From contig CANLRN010000024.1 of NCBI GenBank assembly GCA_947493495.1, positions 1 through 52,333 on the forward strand: 52,333 bases of DNA, in the 5' to 3' direction. Positions 8,438 through 17,485 of this stretch are shown one piece after another. The position numbers and the translations under genes are program-made. Below the pieces are notes generated by a model. That model worked only from the letters and a program-made list of their open reading frames with translations, was not told the origin of the DNA and ran no database searches. The DNA comes from an uncultured Aquimarina sp. (lineage in GTDB: Bacteria > Bacteroidota > Bacteroidia > Flavobacteriales > Flavobacteriaceae). The first letter of the stretch is position 1, and each line of letters opens with the position of its first letter.

Positions 8438-8443
8438 AGTCAT

Positions 8444-8451
8444 CAAATATA
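8444..8451 (-). promoter_or_regulatory. Possible -7 promoter box for small RNA candidate
   Basis: On the minus strand this reads TATATTTG, an exact match to the Bacteroidetes TAnnTTTG box. No TTTG is seen at the -33 position, so support is partial. Confidence 0.3.
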
Positions 8452-8631
8452 TTAATAGTTAAGAATATTTAATGCACATTTATATTAAAATTAACTTATA
8501 TATCTATCTCAACATAAAATCCATTTCTATATAAAAGCTATAATTTTACTACATACTCATATAGAGTTTCTAAATGTTTCAATCTAAAGATTTGGATTGG
8601 TGGGGTTATTTTTTTCTAGACAATTAAAATA

Positions 8632-8702
8632 ACAAGGCTCCTGAAACAGCTATTATCCAAGAGCCTTGTCCTGAAAAAAATGTTTGTTTTTTAAAAACAA
8701 AC
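8632..8702 (-). terminator. Tandem terminators of the TonB-receptor operon
   Basis: Two hairpins follow the lipoprotein gene. On the minus strand the first is GTTTGTTTTT/AAAAACAAAC (8682-8702) followed by seven T residues. The second is ACAAGGCTC/GAGCCTTGT (8632-8640 with 8661-8669) followed by a T-rich stretch. Confidence 0.75.
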
Positions 8703-8730
8703 TCAACTTATCGTTATAATCTATATTTTA

Positions 8731-9309
8731 TTATTCTATGTCAATATCAAAAGATTCTGCGATATCTGTAGATCCTCCTGCATCTGCTAATGTCCCGTCA
8801 TTTGGTTTTTTAAGTTGGTGACGTAATGTTACAGAAAAGCTCCCTGTACTAGCATCAGTTGTAGTTAGAGTAAATTCAAGACCAACAGGATTTGTTCCCA
8901 TTAATGGAGGGTAATCAGCTTCTGTATCCGCATATTCAGTTGTAACATTAAGACCACTTCCCACTTCAAAGAAGAATTGATGTTCATCTGCTTCTACTTC
9001 GATATCCTCTTCTCTTACATCTTCTGCTGGGGTTTCAGTTTCGTTTAATAAACCGATAGAACCCGCATATGTTGTGTTTGCAGTTAATGGCCCAGAAACA
9101 GTTAGTACAGGAGCATTAGGCCCATCAGGTCCGTCTAGATCACGAGATCTTAAGGTAACTATATCATTTCCTGCAGTTAAGGTTATAGTCATCGTTGTTG
9201 TAAGTTCTTCTTCATTTATTTGAGCAGGATTGTCATCATCATCAGAACAAGAATATAGTAATACACTTGCAATTGCTACCATTGATAAAAGTTTACGTGT
9301 GTTCATCAT
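8731..9309 (-). CDS. Surface-exposed lipoprotein paired with TonB receptor
   Basis: A 192-residue protein with a lipoprotein signal peptide ending in LLYSC (Cys21). The residues after the cysteine are SDDDD, which fits the acidic lipoprotein export signal that sends Bacteroidetes lipoproteins to the outer surface. The remainder is acidic, beta-rich and poor in Cys and His, with GLEFTLTTTD near 145. It lies 9 nt downstream of a ZnuD-like TonB-dependent receptor and is probably co-transcribed as its partner lipoprotein. Similar proteins are often annotated as type 1 periplasmic-binding fold, which I cannot confirm. Ligand binding is inferred only. A methionine doublet means the start could be one codon later. 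Confidence 0.75.
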   Translation of the reverse strand: MMNTRKLLSMVAIASVLLYSCSDDDDNPAQINEEELTTTMTITLTAGNDIVTLRSRDLDGPDGPNAPVLTVSGPLTANTTYAGSIGLLNETETPAEDVREEDIEVEADEHQFFFEVGSGLNVTTEYADTEADYPPLMGTNPVGLEFTLTTTDASTGSFSVTLRHQLKKPNDGTLADAGGSTDIAESFDIDIE

Positions 9310-9318
9310 TTAAAAAAT

Positions 9319-11712
9319 TTAATAGTTAAAAGTTAATCTTAATAAAAAGTTTCGTCCTACTTCATCGGCAAAATAACGCTGACGGTTCAGATAATTTCTA
9401 TATTTGTTGTTTGTTATATTATTTATAGTTACTCCAATATTCAATTTACTTTGTCTGAAAAAAGGAACACTTACATCAGCATTCAGATGCAACAGATGAT
9501 AGGCCTCTGGAGGCGTATTTATATCTAAGAGAACATCTTCTTGTGCTTGTGGTGAAAAAACTATGATATTATCAGGAAATTCATTTTGTCTAAATGTATA
9601 CTCACTTTCAAGACTTACTACTAATCCATTCCAATCTTCTTTTTGAAAAATAATGCTATTGCCCAGATTAGTTGCAGGAATGTTAATCAGAGGAGTATCA
9701 TTATCTGTTTCTTTTCCTTTTACCAAAGAAAAGCCATGATTCGTTTTCCAATTGGGAAGCCATTTCTTAGTCAGTTTAGCATCAATCCCTAACAATCTTG
9801 CATTCGTTTGTCGATATTCCCATACTGGGAATGCACCTCTTATAGAAAGTTCAACATTCGTAGGTTCTAACAGGATATAATCAGTAATAAAATTAGCATA
9901 AGGAGCAATTTCCCAAGATAAATTTTCATCATTTTTCTGAAAAGAAAATGAGATTTTATGAGATGTTTCTTGATCAATTCTTAGATCTCCTAGTTCTATT
10001 CGAGATGCCGAATGATGCAAACCATCACTAAATAATTCCGAGGGATTTGGTGCTCTTTGAGCAAGTGCATAGTTCCCCCTTAATTCATAATTGTTTCCAA
10101 ATATATAATTAAAACCTGTTGTAGCAGAGATACTATGATAGTCAAATTTAGGATTGGTAAGCCACTGTGTACCTGCATCTTCAATAATCAGGTCATTAAA
10201 GTCTTGATCATACCCTCGCTCTTCCCATCTGGTTTTGATATAAAATTTCTTAGCATCGATTTGGTTATAATCATATCTAACACCTGCATCGATAGTTACA
10301 TTATCATTGATATCGTATGTGCCAGACACGAATAATCCTGTGTCAAATTTATCATAATCAGGAATTAACCTTCTGGCTCTTGTACTAGGATCTGCAAAAT
10401 TATCTTGGTACCGTAGTACTGCCCCAAAATTTAAGTTGTAATCAAATTTAGAGTCTAGGACAAAATCAGAAGTCAGTGTATGCGTTGTGAGCTCCAAATC
10501 TAAACTTGGAATTTTTCTTAACTCTTGAGTTTGTCTAATATCAAATTCGAAACGTTGATTATGTTGAAAATCGTATTGCGTAGTCCATTTTCCTAATTTT
10601 TCAAATCTCTTAAAGTAACGCAGTCTACCCAGATGGTGTGTGACATCTTGTTTTGGGTTATCTATAGTATAGGTAAAATTTTCTATAACAGATGGTTGCC
10701 CACTATTAATAGACTGAATAAGATCATCTACATTTCCAATATGCGATGCAGCGAGAACTCCTATTTCGTTTCGGTAATATGAATAGTAAGCATCCCAGCC
10801 TTGGGTAAATTTATTATTGCCCAGAGATAAAGATCCTCCTCTTTCAAAAATACCCGTATTAGATAAGATATAATCAGGGGCTTCTACATCACCAAATCTT
10901 TTTAAGGTTCCTTGCACTTTCCAGAACCATCCGGATTCATATCCTTTAATTACTTCAGTAGCGATAGAACTGCCTCTACCATTAGAAGCACCAGTAACTA
11001 CAGTTTTACCAAACAAGGTATCTTTTGCTGCAACTTTATTAGGTTCCATAACGATAACTCCTCCGATAGCATCTCCTCCATAACGCAGTGCAGCTGCTCC
11101 TTTAACCACGGTTACACTACCTGCAGTATTGATATCCACATTAGGTGCATGTTCGTCTCCCCACTCCATATCTTGCATCCGCACACCATTATTCATAATT
11201 AATACCCTGCTCCCACTGAGACCTTGAATAATTGGTTTTACAATCGTAGATCCTGTATTGAGAGAAGAAACACCTATAATCTCTCTAAGTGCATCTCCTA
11301 ATGCTGCACTACTATATTTTTCGATAATACCTTTATCAATAGTTTCTTCTTGAGAAGAGGATGTTTTAGTCTTATTATTACCAGAAACATTTACTTCCAG
11401 TAATTCATTCAAATGATGTTCTAAATAAAAGTCTTTATCCAAAACCTCATTTATATCAACAGTAACTACCTGAGAATTACAATCCTCATGTGATACGGTA
11501 AAAGCATATGATGTAGCACAAAGCTTGTTGATTTTATACATTCCGTTACTATCTGTTTTAACTGTCGTATTGTTAAAAGTTATTGTGGCTCCTTCTAGAG
11601 GTACTCCATCGTGAAAATCAATTACACGACCAGAAAGTGTTTTGGTACAATCCTGAGCGAATACATAATTAACTACTAGAAGAAACACAATATATATTAC
11701 GTTTCGTTTCAT
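9319..11712 (-). CDS. TonB-dependent outer-membrane receptor, ZnuD-like (metal uptake)
   Basis: A 797-residue outer-membrane receptor. The signal peptide ends at VNYVFAQ (residue 20), followed by a CarboxypepD_reg domain (about 25-105, GRVIDFHDGVPLEGATI), a plug (about 120-225, IIQGLSGSRVLIMNNGVRMQ and VVKGAAALRYGGDAIGGVI) and a 22-strand-type barrel ending in LRLTFNY. The plug wording and the barrel stretch NPSELFSDGLHHSASRIELG resemble ZnuD-type zinc receptors rather than siderophore or SusC glycan receptors. It is flanked by a small HxxxH/CxxC-type protein upstream and an acidic lipoprotein downstream. The metal could be zinc or copper; no metal-responsive operator was identified. Confidence 0.8.
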   Translation of the reverse strand: MKRNVIYIVFLLVVNYVFAQDCTKTLSGRVIDFHDGVPLEGATITFNNTTVKTDSNGMYKINKLCATSYAFTVSHEDCNSQVVTVDINEVLDKDFYLEHHLNELLEVNVSGNNKTKTSSSQEETIDKGIIEKYSSAALGDALREIIGVSSLNTGSTIVKPIIQGLSGSRVLIMNNGVRMQDMEWGDEHAPNVDINTAGSVTVVKGAAALRYGGDAIGGVIVMEPNKVAAKDTLFGKTVVTGASNGRGSSIATEVIKGYESGWFWKVQGTLKRFGDVEAPDYILSNTGIFERGGSLSLGNNKFTQGWDAYYSYYRNEIGVLAASHIGNVDDLIQSINSGQPSVIENFTYTIDNPKQDVTHHLGRLRYFKRFEKLGKWTTQYDFQHNQRFEFDIRQTQELRKIPSLDLELTTHTLTSDFVLDSKFDYNLNFGAVLRYQDNFADPSTRARRLIPDYDKFDTGLFVSGTYDINDNVTIDAGVRYDYNQIDAKKFYIKTRWEERGYDQDFNDLIIEDAGTQWLTNPKFDYHSISATTGFNYIFGNNYELRGNYALAQRAPNPSELFSDGLHHSASRIELGDLRIDQETSHKISFSFQKNDENLSWEIAPYANFITDYILLEPTNVELSIRGAFPVWEYRQTNARLLGIDAKLTKKWLPNWKTNHGFSLVKGKETDNDTPLINIPATNLGNSIIFQKEDWNGLVVSLESEYTFRQNEFPDNIIVFSPQAQEDVLLDINTPPEAYHLLHLNADVSVPFFRQSKLNIGVTINNITNNKYRNYLNRQRYFADEVGRNFLLRLTFNY

Positions 11713-11782
11713 TCTAAAAATAAAAAAGATGTCTATTGCAACTTAGGCAATAGTAAATAGGTGGTAACACCGATTGGTTAGC

Positions 11783-12067
11783 TTAAACTGTAGGTGGTGC
11801 TTTATTTAGAAAAGAATGGTGAACAAATGTATAAATATATTCATTATTCAATGAAGTAGTAACAGCAACAGTTGGTATACTCTTTACTGCTATAAAATCA
11901 ATTGACTGAGGAATATCGAAATCATCATCTAAACTATCAAAAACATGCATACAGATCATACAGTCTGTATCATTAGCATCGTGACTTAACGCATGTAAGT
12001 CTGCTAATTGTGTAAAACTGTAAAAAAACAGCAATACGTATGCTATGATAACTTTAATGGTTTTCAT
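11783..12067 (-). CDS. Small exported protein with His/Cys metal-type motif
   Basis: A 94-residue protein with an N-terminal hydrophobic segment (residues 5-22) that could be a signal peptide or anchor. It is followed by the compact motif LHALSHDANDTDCMICMH, which has three His and two Cys (CxxC) and looks like a metal ligand set. It lies 70 nt upstream of a ZnuD-like TonB receptor on the same strand. Small DUF2946-like proteins with a similar layout accompany copper or zinc receptors in other bacteria, so a periplasmic metal-handling role is inferred. No enzymatic motif is present. Confidence 0.65.
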   Translation of the reverse strand: MKTIKVIIAYVLLFFYSFTQLADLHALSHDANDTDCMICMHVFDSLDDDFDIPQSIDFIAVKSIPTVAVTTSLNNEYIYTFVHHSFLNKAPPTV

Positions 12068-12123
12068 TCAGCAAATAAACGAAAAAAAAAGAAATTCATT
12101 GTATTTGCACTAACATAAGTGTG

Positions 12124-12972
12124 TTAAAGTATTGCAAAATTAATAGATTTTTGTACAGTAGTCGCTAGATCTACTGGTAATTCTTCTTTATTCCAAGGGT
12201 GTTTGGCGCCAAAAACGTGATCTGCACCTTGGATTAGAAATAAGTCACTTTTTGGATTCCAGGTATGTAATTGCGCTGCTTCTTCAAAATCTACAGTAGG
12301 ATCTGCAGTTCCGTGAATGATCAAATAAGGGATGGTTATTTTTTTAGTAGCTTTAGAAATAGTAAGCCTTTCTTTATTTTCTATAAATGTAGTGTAAAAC
12401 TGAAAATAGTGAGGCATTTGCTGTTTTGTCCTTCCATTTTCTACATAAAAAACTCCATCTTGTCTCCAGGATTCTAATTCTTCTCCTTTAGGAAATCTAC
12501 TTTCATAGTCAGAGACACTTGCCCAGGTGATTAGTTTTGTTACCCTTGAGTCTTCAGAAGCTTTGATAAGAGTTATCCCACCTCCCCTCGAATGCCCAAT
12601 CAAGGTTATTCTTTTAGGATTTACGAACTCCCTATATTTAAAATTGGGTGCTGTAACCCAATGTATCACTGTATCTAGATCGTCTAATTCTTTGCAATAA
12701 TTATTCTGGCCAAAAGCGTCTAGATCAGAGAAATCAATAGGCTGCTTTATAGTTCCTCCATTATGAGAGAAATTAAATTTAATGAAGAAAAAACCTGCTT
12801 CTGCAAATTTTTGTGCAATTAAATCCCAAGCTCCCCAATCTTTAAAGCCTTTATATCCATGACAAAAAATAACAATGGGTTGCTGCTGTTCTTTACTATA
12901 AAATAGATCTGCAAGGATAGGTCTGTCGAGGTTTCTCTGTATTACAATATTTTTCTTTTGTACAATCATCAT
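12124..12972 (-). CDS. Alpha/beta hydrolase (dienelactone hydrolase-like)
   Basis: A 282-residue cytosolic hydrolase. The oxyanion-type HGYKGFKDWG lies near residue 38, the nucleophile elbow GHSRGG near 126, an Asp in HGTADPTVDF near 222 and a His in GADHVFG near 252, giving a complete Ser-Asp-His triad. The family acts on esters, peptides or acyl groups and the substrate is unknown. The start codon overlaps the TGA stop of the AddB-like gene (ATGA), which suggests translational coupling; ATG at the second codon is an alternative start. Confidence 0.83.
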   Translation of the reverse strand: MMIVQKKNIVIQRNLDRPILADLFYSKEQQQPIVIFCHGYKGFKDWGAWDLIAQKFAEAGFFFIKFNFSHNGGTIKQPIDFSDLDAFGQNNYCKELDDLDTVIHWVTAPNFKYREFVNPKRITLIGHSRGGGITLIKASEDSRVTKLITWASVSDYESRFPKGEELESWRQDGVFYVENGRTKQQMPHYFQFYTTFIENKERLTISKATKKITIPYLIIHGTADPTVDFEEAAQLHTWNPKSDLFLIQGADHVFGAKHPWNKEELPVDLATTVQKSINFAIL

Positions 12973-15704
12973 ATGATTTCTTTTTCAGTAAATGGAGATT
13001 TTAGAGTTGCTATCTGTACTATGATTTTTTTTAGCTCTGCCAAATAGTTATCAAAAACCTGCGATGTTACTTCATAATTTACTTTTTTATCTTCTCTGAT
13101 ACCAAATCTCATGAATCTTTCTTTTAGGTTTTTAAATGAAATAATTCCTGCTTCAAATGATCCTGATGTCAAGTTTTGGGCATGGTACATATATGCATAT
13201 GCCAACACTTGAATCACTTTATTATATTTATAATCATCTGTAACAACATTCCAATCTCTAAGAATTATATCATTTTTATCTACCCTCCCTGTTTTGTAAT
13301 CTATAATCCGTAATTGGCCATCTAATTCATCGATGCGATCTACCTTACCTTTTATGTATACAGGAAAATCTAGTTCTTGGATTTCTATTTTTGCTTTAAG
13401 ATTTTGTTCTATGCCTAAGATTCTTATTTTGGATCCTGATTGTACTATGCTTTCTTCTGCTAATAAGAAATTAGCAATATATTTTTTTGCTACTTCAAAA
13501 ATCAACAAATTCTTACCTTGAGTAATGTCTAAGCTTGTATATTCTTTTTTAAACTGATAGCTAATTTCTGTATCAATCTGCTTTTTCATTTTATGGATAT
13601 CATCTATATCTAAGAATTTATTCTCAAAAGGTTTATAAAAAGTCTCTAGCGTATTGTGTATCACAGTACCTAGTGTATTAGCCGCAATTGTCTCTTCAAC
13701 TTGTTCGCTTTCTTGGACTCCTAATATGTATTGGTAATAAAAATCTAATGGATTTCGTATATAGGTTGTTAGTGCAGAAGGGGAAAGGCCGTGTAATGTT
13801 AACTCTTTTATACGTTCGATTACTTGGTTGTTTTTTGGGATTTCTCGGACTTGCTTAATTAGTTGTGGGACATCAGATGAAGCAATATATCTAGATAATC
13901 GATGTGCAGGCATTTTATCTATCTCTAATTGATGCAGGAATCTACTTTTCTCGCCTCCACCAACGCCTTCATTTTCTGTATTATATATGATATACACATT
14001 TTTAGCTCGCTGTATCAATCGATAAAAGTGATATGTATATATAGCGTCTTTTTCTCTGTAGGTTGGAAGATTGTAAGCTCTCTTTAAGTCATAAGGAATA
14101 AATGAATTGGGGCTTTTCCCTGCAGGTAAAATACCTTCGTTCACAGAAGTAATAAGTACTGTATCAAAATCCAGACAACGTGATTCTAACATTCCCATAA
14201 GTTGTAAACCGCTATAGGGCTCTCCTATAAAATCAAGAGTTTCTGATAGCATCACATCTTTATAGAGTCTATATAGTGTATTAATTGAAGTTAGATAATC
14301 ATACTTATTATGCAATGTTATGACTCTATTAAAAACTACATGGAAGCGATACATATACTCTAATTCTAATGCATTTTTTTCTTTATCTAGATTATTTTTT
14401 AGATAAGCTATAATTTTTTTACTTGAGGTAATGGCGTGGCTACTATTCTTCCATGTATCAAATAACAATAGTATGATTTCTTTGGTAAACGCTGTATCTA
14501 CTAGTGATTGTAATTTTTTTATACTTACATATACTATATTTTCATTAGAAATCGTATTTACAATTTTAGTAGTATTAGCCCCTAATAACCAATATGCAGC
14601 TTGGCTATTGAGAATCTGTAATACATCTACATAATATAATCCTCTGGGGTTTGGTTTCTTATGTAATTTATATAATTGTTCAAAAAAAGATGCAAGTGGT
14701 ACTTCTTTTAAAGGAAGTCCCATTGTAATATTTACAGCATCGAGAGTACTGGGCAGAGCATTAAGCATAGGTAACAATAAAGATTCATCAGACAATACTA
14801 ATGCTGTTTTATGCATATCTGTAGACGGAATAGATTTTAGTATTTTACCTGCCAACTTAGCTTGACCAACTTTTTTTGAAACTCCAATAAGTTTAATGTC
14901 TTTTTCTTTTGAAAAATTATCTTGTATCCATTGAAAAGGTTGTTGTTGGTAGTATTTCCAATTATTTTTAAAATTTCTAAGAAATAAAGAAGCTTCGTGA
15001 TACTTATTTTCTATAAAAAACCGATCGGCGTCCCAGTATGTGTCTGCAATATTGGCTTCTAGGAGTGTCTGGAAAATGGATTGCTCTGCATTATTTAAAG
15101 CATTAAACCCTACAAAAATATGCTTTTGATTATTTTTCTTACTATAAGCGTGTATATTTTCTGAGGCTACTCTATATAGTAATCCTTGATATCCTATTTT
15201 TTTCTTGAGCAGATTTTCTTTGAAGTTCTGATAATACTCAGATAAATGATTCCAAAAACTAATATAATTCTGGATTAATGTTGTTTTTTCTTTTTGCAAA
15301 TACCAGTGATTTAGATCTTGGATCCCTGATAAATAAGAGAAAAAACTTTGATAATCAACACAGTATCTATCAATTTCATTAAAATCTTGAACTAATATTT
15401 GCGCCCAACTGCTAAAAGTTTCAAAATCTTCTTTTTCTAGATGCGTATGGATGTTAAGATACGTAGTATAGAACTCGAATAATGTTTCGATTGCATCTAT
15501 TTCTTGTAAGCCAGACAATTGTGCGATAAATTCTTCGATACTAAGAATAGTAGGCGCAAAAAAGGTGTCTTCATTGTAATAGGAGATGAGTTCTTTTTTT
15601 AAGAAAAGTCCAGCTCTTTTACTTGGGACAATAAAGATAATCTCACTAATACTATAGTTCTTATGGTGTATATCAACTATTATTTCTTTTAAAAAAGTAT
15701 CCAT
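12969..15704 (-). CDS. AddB-like PD-(D/E)XK nuclease of double-strand break repair
   Basis: A 911-residue protein with an inactivated UvrD-like helicase portion and a C-terminal RecB-type nuclease. IIFIVPSKRAGLFLKKEL near residue 23 is typical of Bacteroidetes AddB. The nuclease shows GTVIHNTLETFYKP near 675 and RIIDYKTGRVD near 800. The start lacks the GxxGxGKT P-loop of Bacillus AddB, and the cysteines of the AddB iron-sulfur cluster are not apparent. With the AddA-like protein encoded 1.8 kb upstream it probably forms the AddAB complex that resects broken DNA for RecA. The two genes are separated by ompA, which has its own promoter and terminator. Confidence 0.82.
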   Translation of the reverse strand: MDTFLKEIIVDIHHKNYSISEIIFIVPSKRAGLFLKKELISYYNEDTFFAPTILSIEEFIAQLSGLQEIDAIETLFEFYTTYLNIHTHLEKEDFETFSSWAQILVQDFNEIDRYCVDYQSFFSYLSGIQDLNHWYLQKEKTTLIQNYISFWNHLSEYYQNFKENLLKKKIGYQGLLYRVASENIHAYSKKNNQKHIFVGFNALNNAEQSIFQTLLEANIADTYWDADRFFIENKYHEASLFLRNFKNNWKYYQQQPFQWIQDNFSKEKDIKLIGVSKKVGQAKLAGKILKSIPSTDMHKTALVLSDESLLLPMLNALPSTLDAVNITMGLPLKEVPLASFFEQLYKLHKKPNPRGLYYVDVLQILNSQAAYWLLGANTTKIVNTISNENIVYVSIKKLQSLVDTAFTKEIILLLFDTWKNSSHAITSSKKIIAYLKNNLDKEKNALELEYMYRFHVVFNRVITLHNKYDYLTSINTLYRLYKDVMLSETLDFIGEPYSGLQLMGMLESRCLDFDTVLITSVNEGILPAGKSPNSFIPYDLKRAYNLPTYREKDAIYTYHFYRLIQRAKNVYIIYNTENEGVGGGEKSRFLHQLEIDKMPAHRLSRYIASSDVPQLIKQVREIPKNNQVIERIKELTLHGLSPSALTTYIRNPLDFYYQYILGVQESEQVEETIAANTLGTVIHNTLETFYKPFENKFLDIDDIHKMKKQIDTEISYQFKKEYTSLDITQGKNLLIFEVAKKYIANFLLAEESIVQSGSKIRILGIEQNLKAKIEIQELDFPVYIKGKVDRIDELDGQLRIIDYKTGRVDKNDIILRDWNVVTDDYKYNKVIQVLAYAYMYHAQNLTSGSFEAGIISFKNLKERFMRFGIREDKKVNYEVTSQVFDNYLAELKKIIVQIATLKSPFTEKEII

Positions 15705-15736
15705 GGAGAATTAACTCTAAGAGGTATATAAAAATA

Positions 15737-15765
15737 AAAAACGCTCCGAATATTCGGAGCGTTTT
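15737..15765 (-). terminator. Rho-independent terminator of ompA-type gene
   Basis: A perfect palindrome, ACGCTCCGAA/TTCGGAGCGT with flanking A and T runs, lies 28 nt after the OmpA stop. On the minus strand it is followed by a T-run, so it isolates ompA from the addB-like gene downstream. Confidence 0.85.
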
Positions 15766-15792
15766 AATTATAAATTTATTAGCGATAAATAC

Positions 15793-17208
15793 TTACTTCA
15801 CTAAGTTAATTTCTACACGTCTATTCTGCGCTCTACCAGCACTCGTCTTGTTAGAAGCTATAGGTTGGTCCTCTCCATAACCAATAGCTGATAATCTAAA
15901 TTGATCGATACCATTAGTTGTTAAGAAATTTTTCACTGCATTAGCTCTTGAGTCAGATAGTCTTTGATTAGACTCTGCTTTTCCTTGGCTATCAGTATGT
16001 CCTTCTATAGAGAATTTAGCAGTTGGGTATTCTTTAAGGATTTTGATGATTTTCTGTAATTCTGCATTAGATTGCTCCTTTATAGAAGATTTACCAGAAT
16101 CAAACAATATCTTACCAGCGTACTCATTTAATGTTTTCTGAATTTCTTCAGTTACTTCTGGACATCCATTGTTTGCAACAGTTCCTGCAACATCAGGACA
16201 GTTATCATCTTTATCTAGTACTCCATCACCATCTTTATCTTGGTAAGGACATCCGTTATTTGCAGCTGGACCAGCTTCATTAGGACAACCATCTTTAGCA
16301 TCAGTGATTCCATCACCATCCGCATCAGGACATCCATTTAAGTTAGCTAAACCAGCAACAGTAGGACATTCATCTTTAGGATCAGCAATTCCATCACCAT
16401 CTGTATCAGGACATCCATTAAACTCTGCAGTACCTGCAACATCTGGACAATCGTCTTTAGCATCCGTGATTCCATCACCATCTGTATCAGGACATCCATT
16501 GAACTCTGCTAAGCCAGGAACATCTGGACACTCATCATCTTTATCATATACTCCATCTCCGTCAGTATCTTTTCCTCCAAATGCAAATGTTATTCCAGCT
16601 GAATGTTGGAAATGTGTTGGAGGATAATTTATAGGTGAAGCTCCAGGAATTTCATAGTCTTCAAATACATGCTTATAAGTAGTTTGTACATTAAAAGCTA
16701 AGTTTTCTGTTAACCAAAAATTAAGTCCAAAAGAACCATTTAGCGTACCAGCTCCATTTTCATCTACCCAAGTATATCCACCACCTATTCCTAGGTAAGG
16801 ATCAAACCACTTAGACTTAAATAGCTTTTTTAAGCTATACCCTATCATACCATCTACTGCATAGTAAGACAAATCATCAACAGATGCTTCATCTCCATTA
16901 GGAAATTCCCCTAATACATCTATTCTATTTACTGTACCAGTTGCTGTGAATGAGAATCCATCACCAATATATCTACCTACAGATAGTTTAGATACAGATG
17001 GAAGGATATTCCAGTGGTCACTAGCATTAAAGAATTCGTCAAAGATTTCTCCTTGTACGGGTAAATCTCCTCCGGTAGGAAATATATCAACAGCATTAAC
17101 GCCAATCGATACTGCCCAAGGGTTATTTTCATCCTGTGCATTCGCAGTACTAAACCCAAGTACTAATAACGAAGCCACTAAAAATCTGCTAAGATGTTTC
17201 ATATTCAA
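15793..17208 (-). CDS. OmpA-family porin with thrombospondin type 3 repeats
   Basis: A 471-residue outer-membrane protein. A signal peptide ends near residue 24 (STANA/Q) and an N-terminal eight-strand-type barrel follows (about 30-210). Five calcium-binding TSP3 repeats of about 27 residues each (about 213-345, [19 protein letters not shown] type) have Cys pairs that may form disulfides. The C-terminal OmpA domain (about 355-471) contains IEGHTDSQG and the [12 protein letters not shown] peptidoglycan-binding motif. The protein links outer membrane and cell wall and is usually abundant. A textbook Bacteroidetes promoter (17236-17266) and a perfect terminator (15737-15765) make it monocistronic. 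The repeats give a tandem DNA pattern near 16165-16570. Confidence 0.93.
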   Translation of the reverse strand: MNMKHLSRFLVASLLVLGFSTANAQDENNPWAVSIGVNAVDIFPTGGDLPVQGEIFDEFFNASDHWNILPSVSKLSVGRYIGDGFSFTATGTVNRIDVLGEFPNGDEASVDDLSYYAVDGMIGYSLKKLFKSKWFDPYLGIGGGYTWVDENGAGTLNGSFGLNFWLTENLAFNVQTTYKHVFEDYEIPGASPINYPPTHFQHSAGITFAFGGKDTDGDGVYDKDDECPDVPGLAEFNGCPDTDGDGITDAKDDCPDVAGTAEFNGCPDTDGDGIADPKDECPTVAGLANLNGCPDADGDGITDAKDGCPNEAGPAANNGCPYQDKDGDGVLDKDDNCPDVAGTVANNGCPEVTEEIQKTLNEYAGKILFDSGKSSIKEQSNAELQKIIKILKEYPTAKFSIEGHTDSQGKAESNQRLSDSRANAVKNFLTTNGIDQFRLSAIGYGEDQPIASNKTSAGRAQNRRVEINLVK

Positions 17209-17235
17209 TAATTTAATTTTAAGTGTTAATTAGAG

Positions 17236-17266
17236 CAAATGTAATATGTTAAATATTACTGTCAAA
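17236..17266 (-). promoter_or_regulatory. Consensus Bacteroidetes promoter for ompA-type gene
   Basis: On the minus strand TTTG (17263-17266) is followed after 19 nt by TACATTTG (17236-17243), matching the TTTG-N19-TAnnTTTG consensus. Transcription should start near 17229, giving a leader of about 20 nt. Confidence 0.8.
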
Positions 17267-17485
17267 GACAAATCTAATAAATTTTTCTTAATAGACCAGT
17301 GTTTATCAATGCTTGCGAGGTTTCAAGTATGTTATTTTGTGTTATTTAGCGCCTCACAAATGTGAAAAAAATGGATTATTTAGATACGATTTATTAAAAT
17401 CATCTTTATAATTACGGTACAATTATAAGATAAAATTATTTTTTATCAATAAAATTATGGTAGTAATTATAAAAAATAATTAAAA

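Noticed and set aside
8348..8443. 31-codon minus-strand frame directly after TATATTTG
   Set aside because: The box abuts the ATG, so the ATG would lie before the predicted transcription start; a non-coding transcript is the better reading.
9319..11712. SusC-type glycan importer
   Set aside because: No SusD partner or glycan-degradation genes are nearby, and the plug and barrel wording fits metal-type receptors better.
16165..16570. Tandem repeats of about 81 bp that might be taken for a CRISPR or satellite array
   Set aside because: They encode the TSP3 repeats of the OmpA-family protein in frame; the units are contiguous with no unique spacers.
16304..16627. 107-codon plus-strand frame rich in Pro and Ser
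   Set aside because: It is the antisense of the TSP3 repeats and has no independent support.
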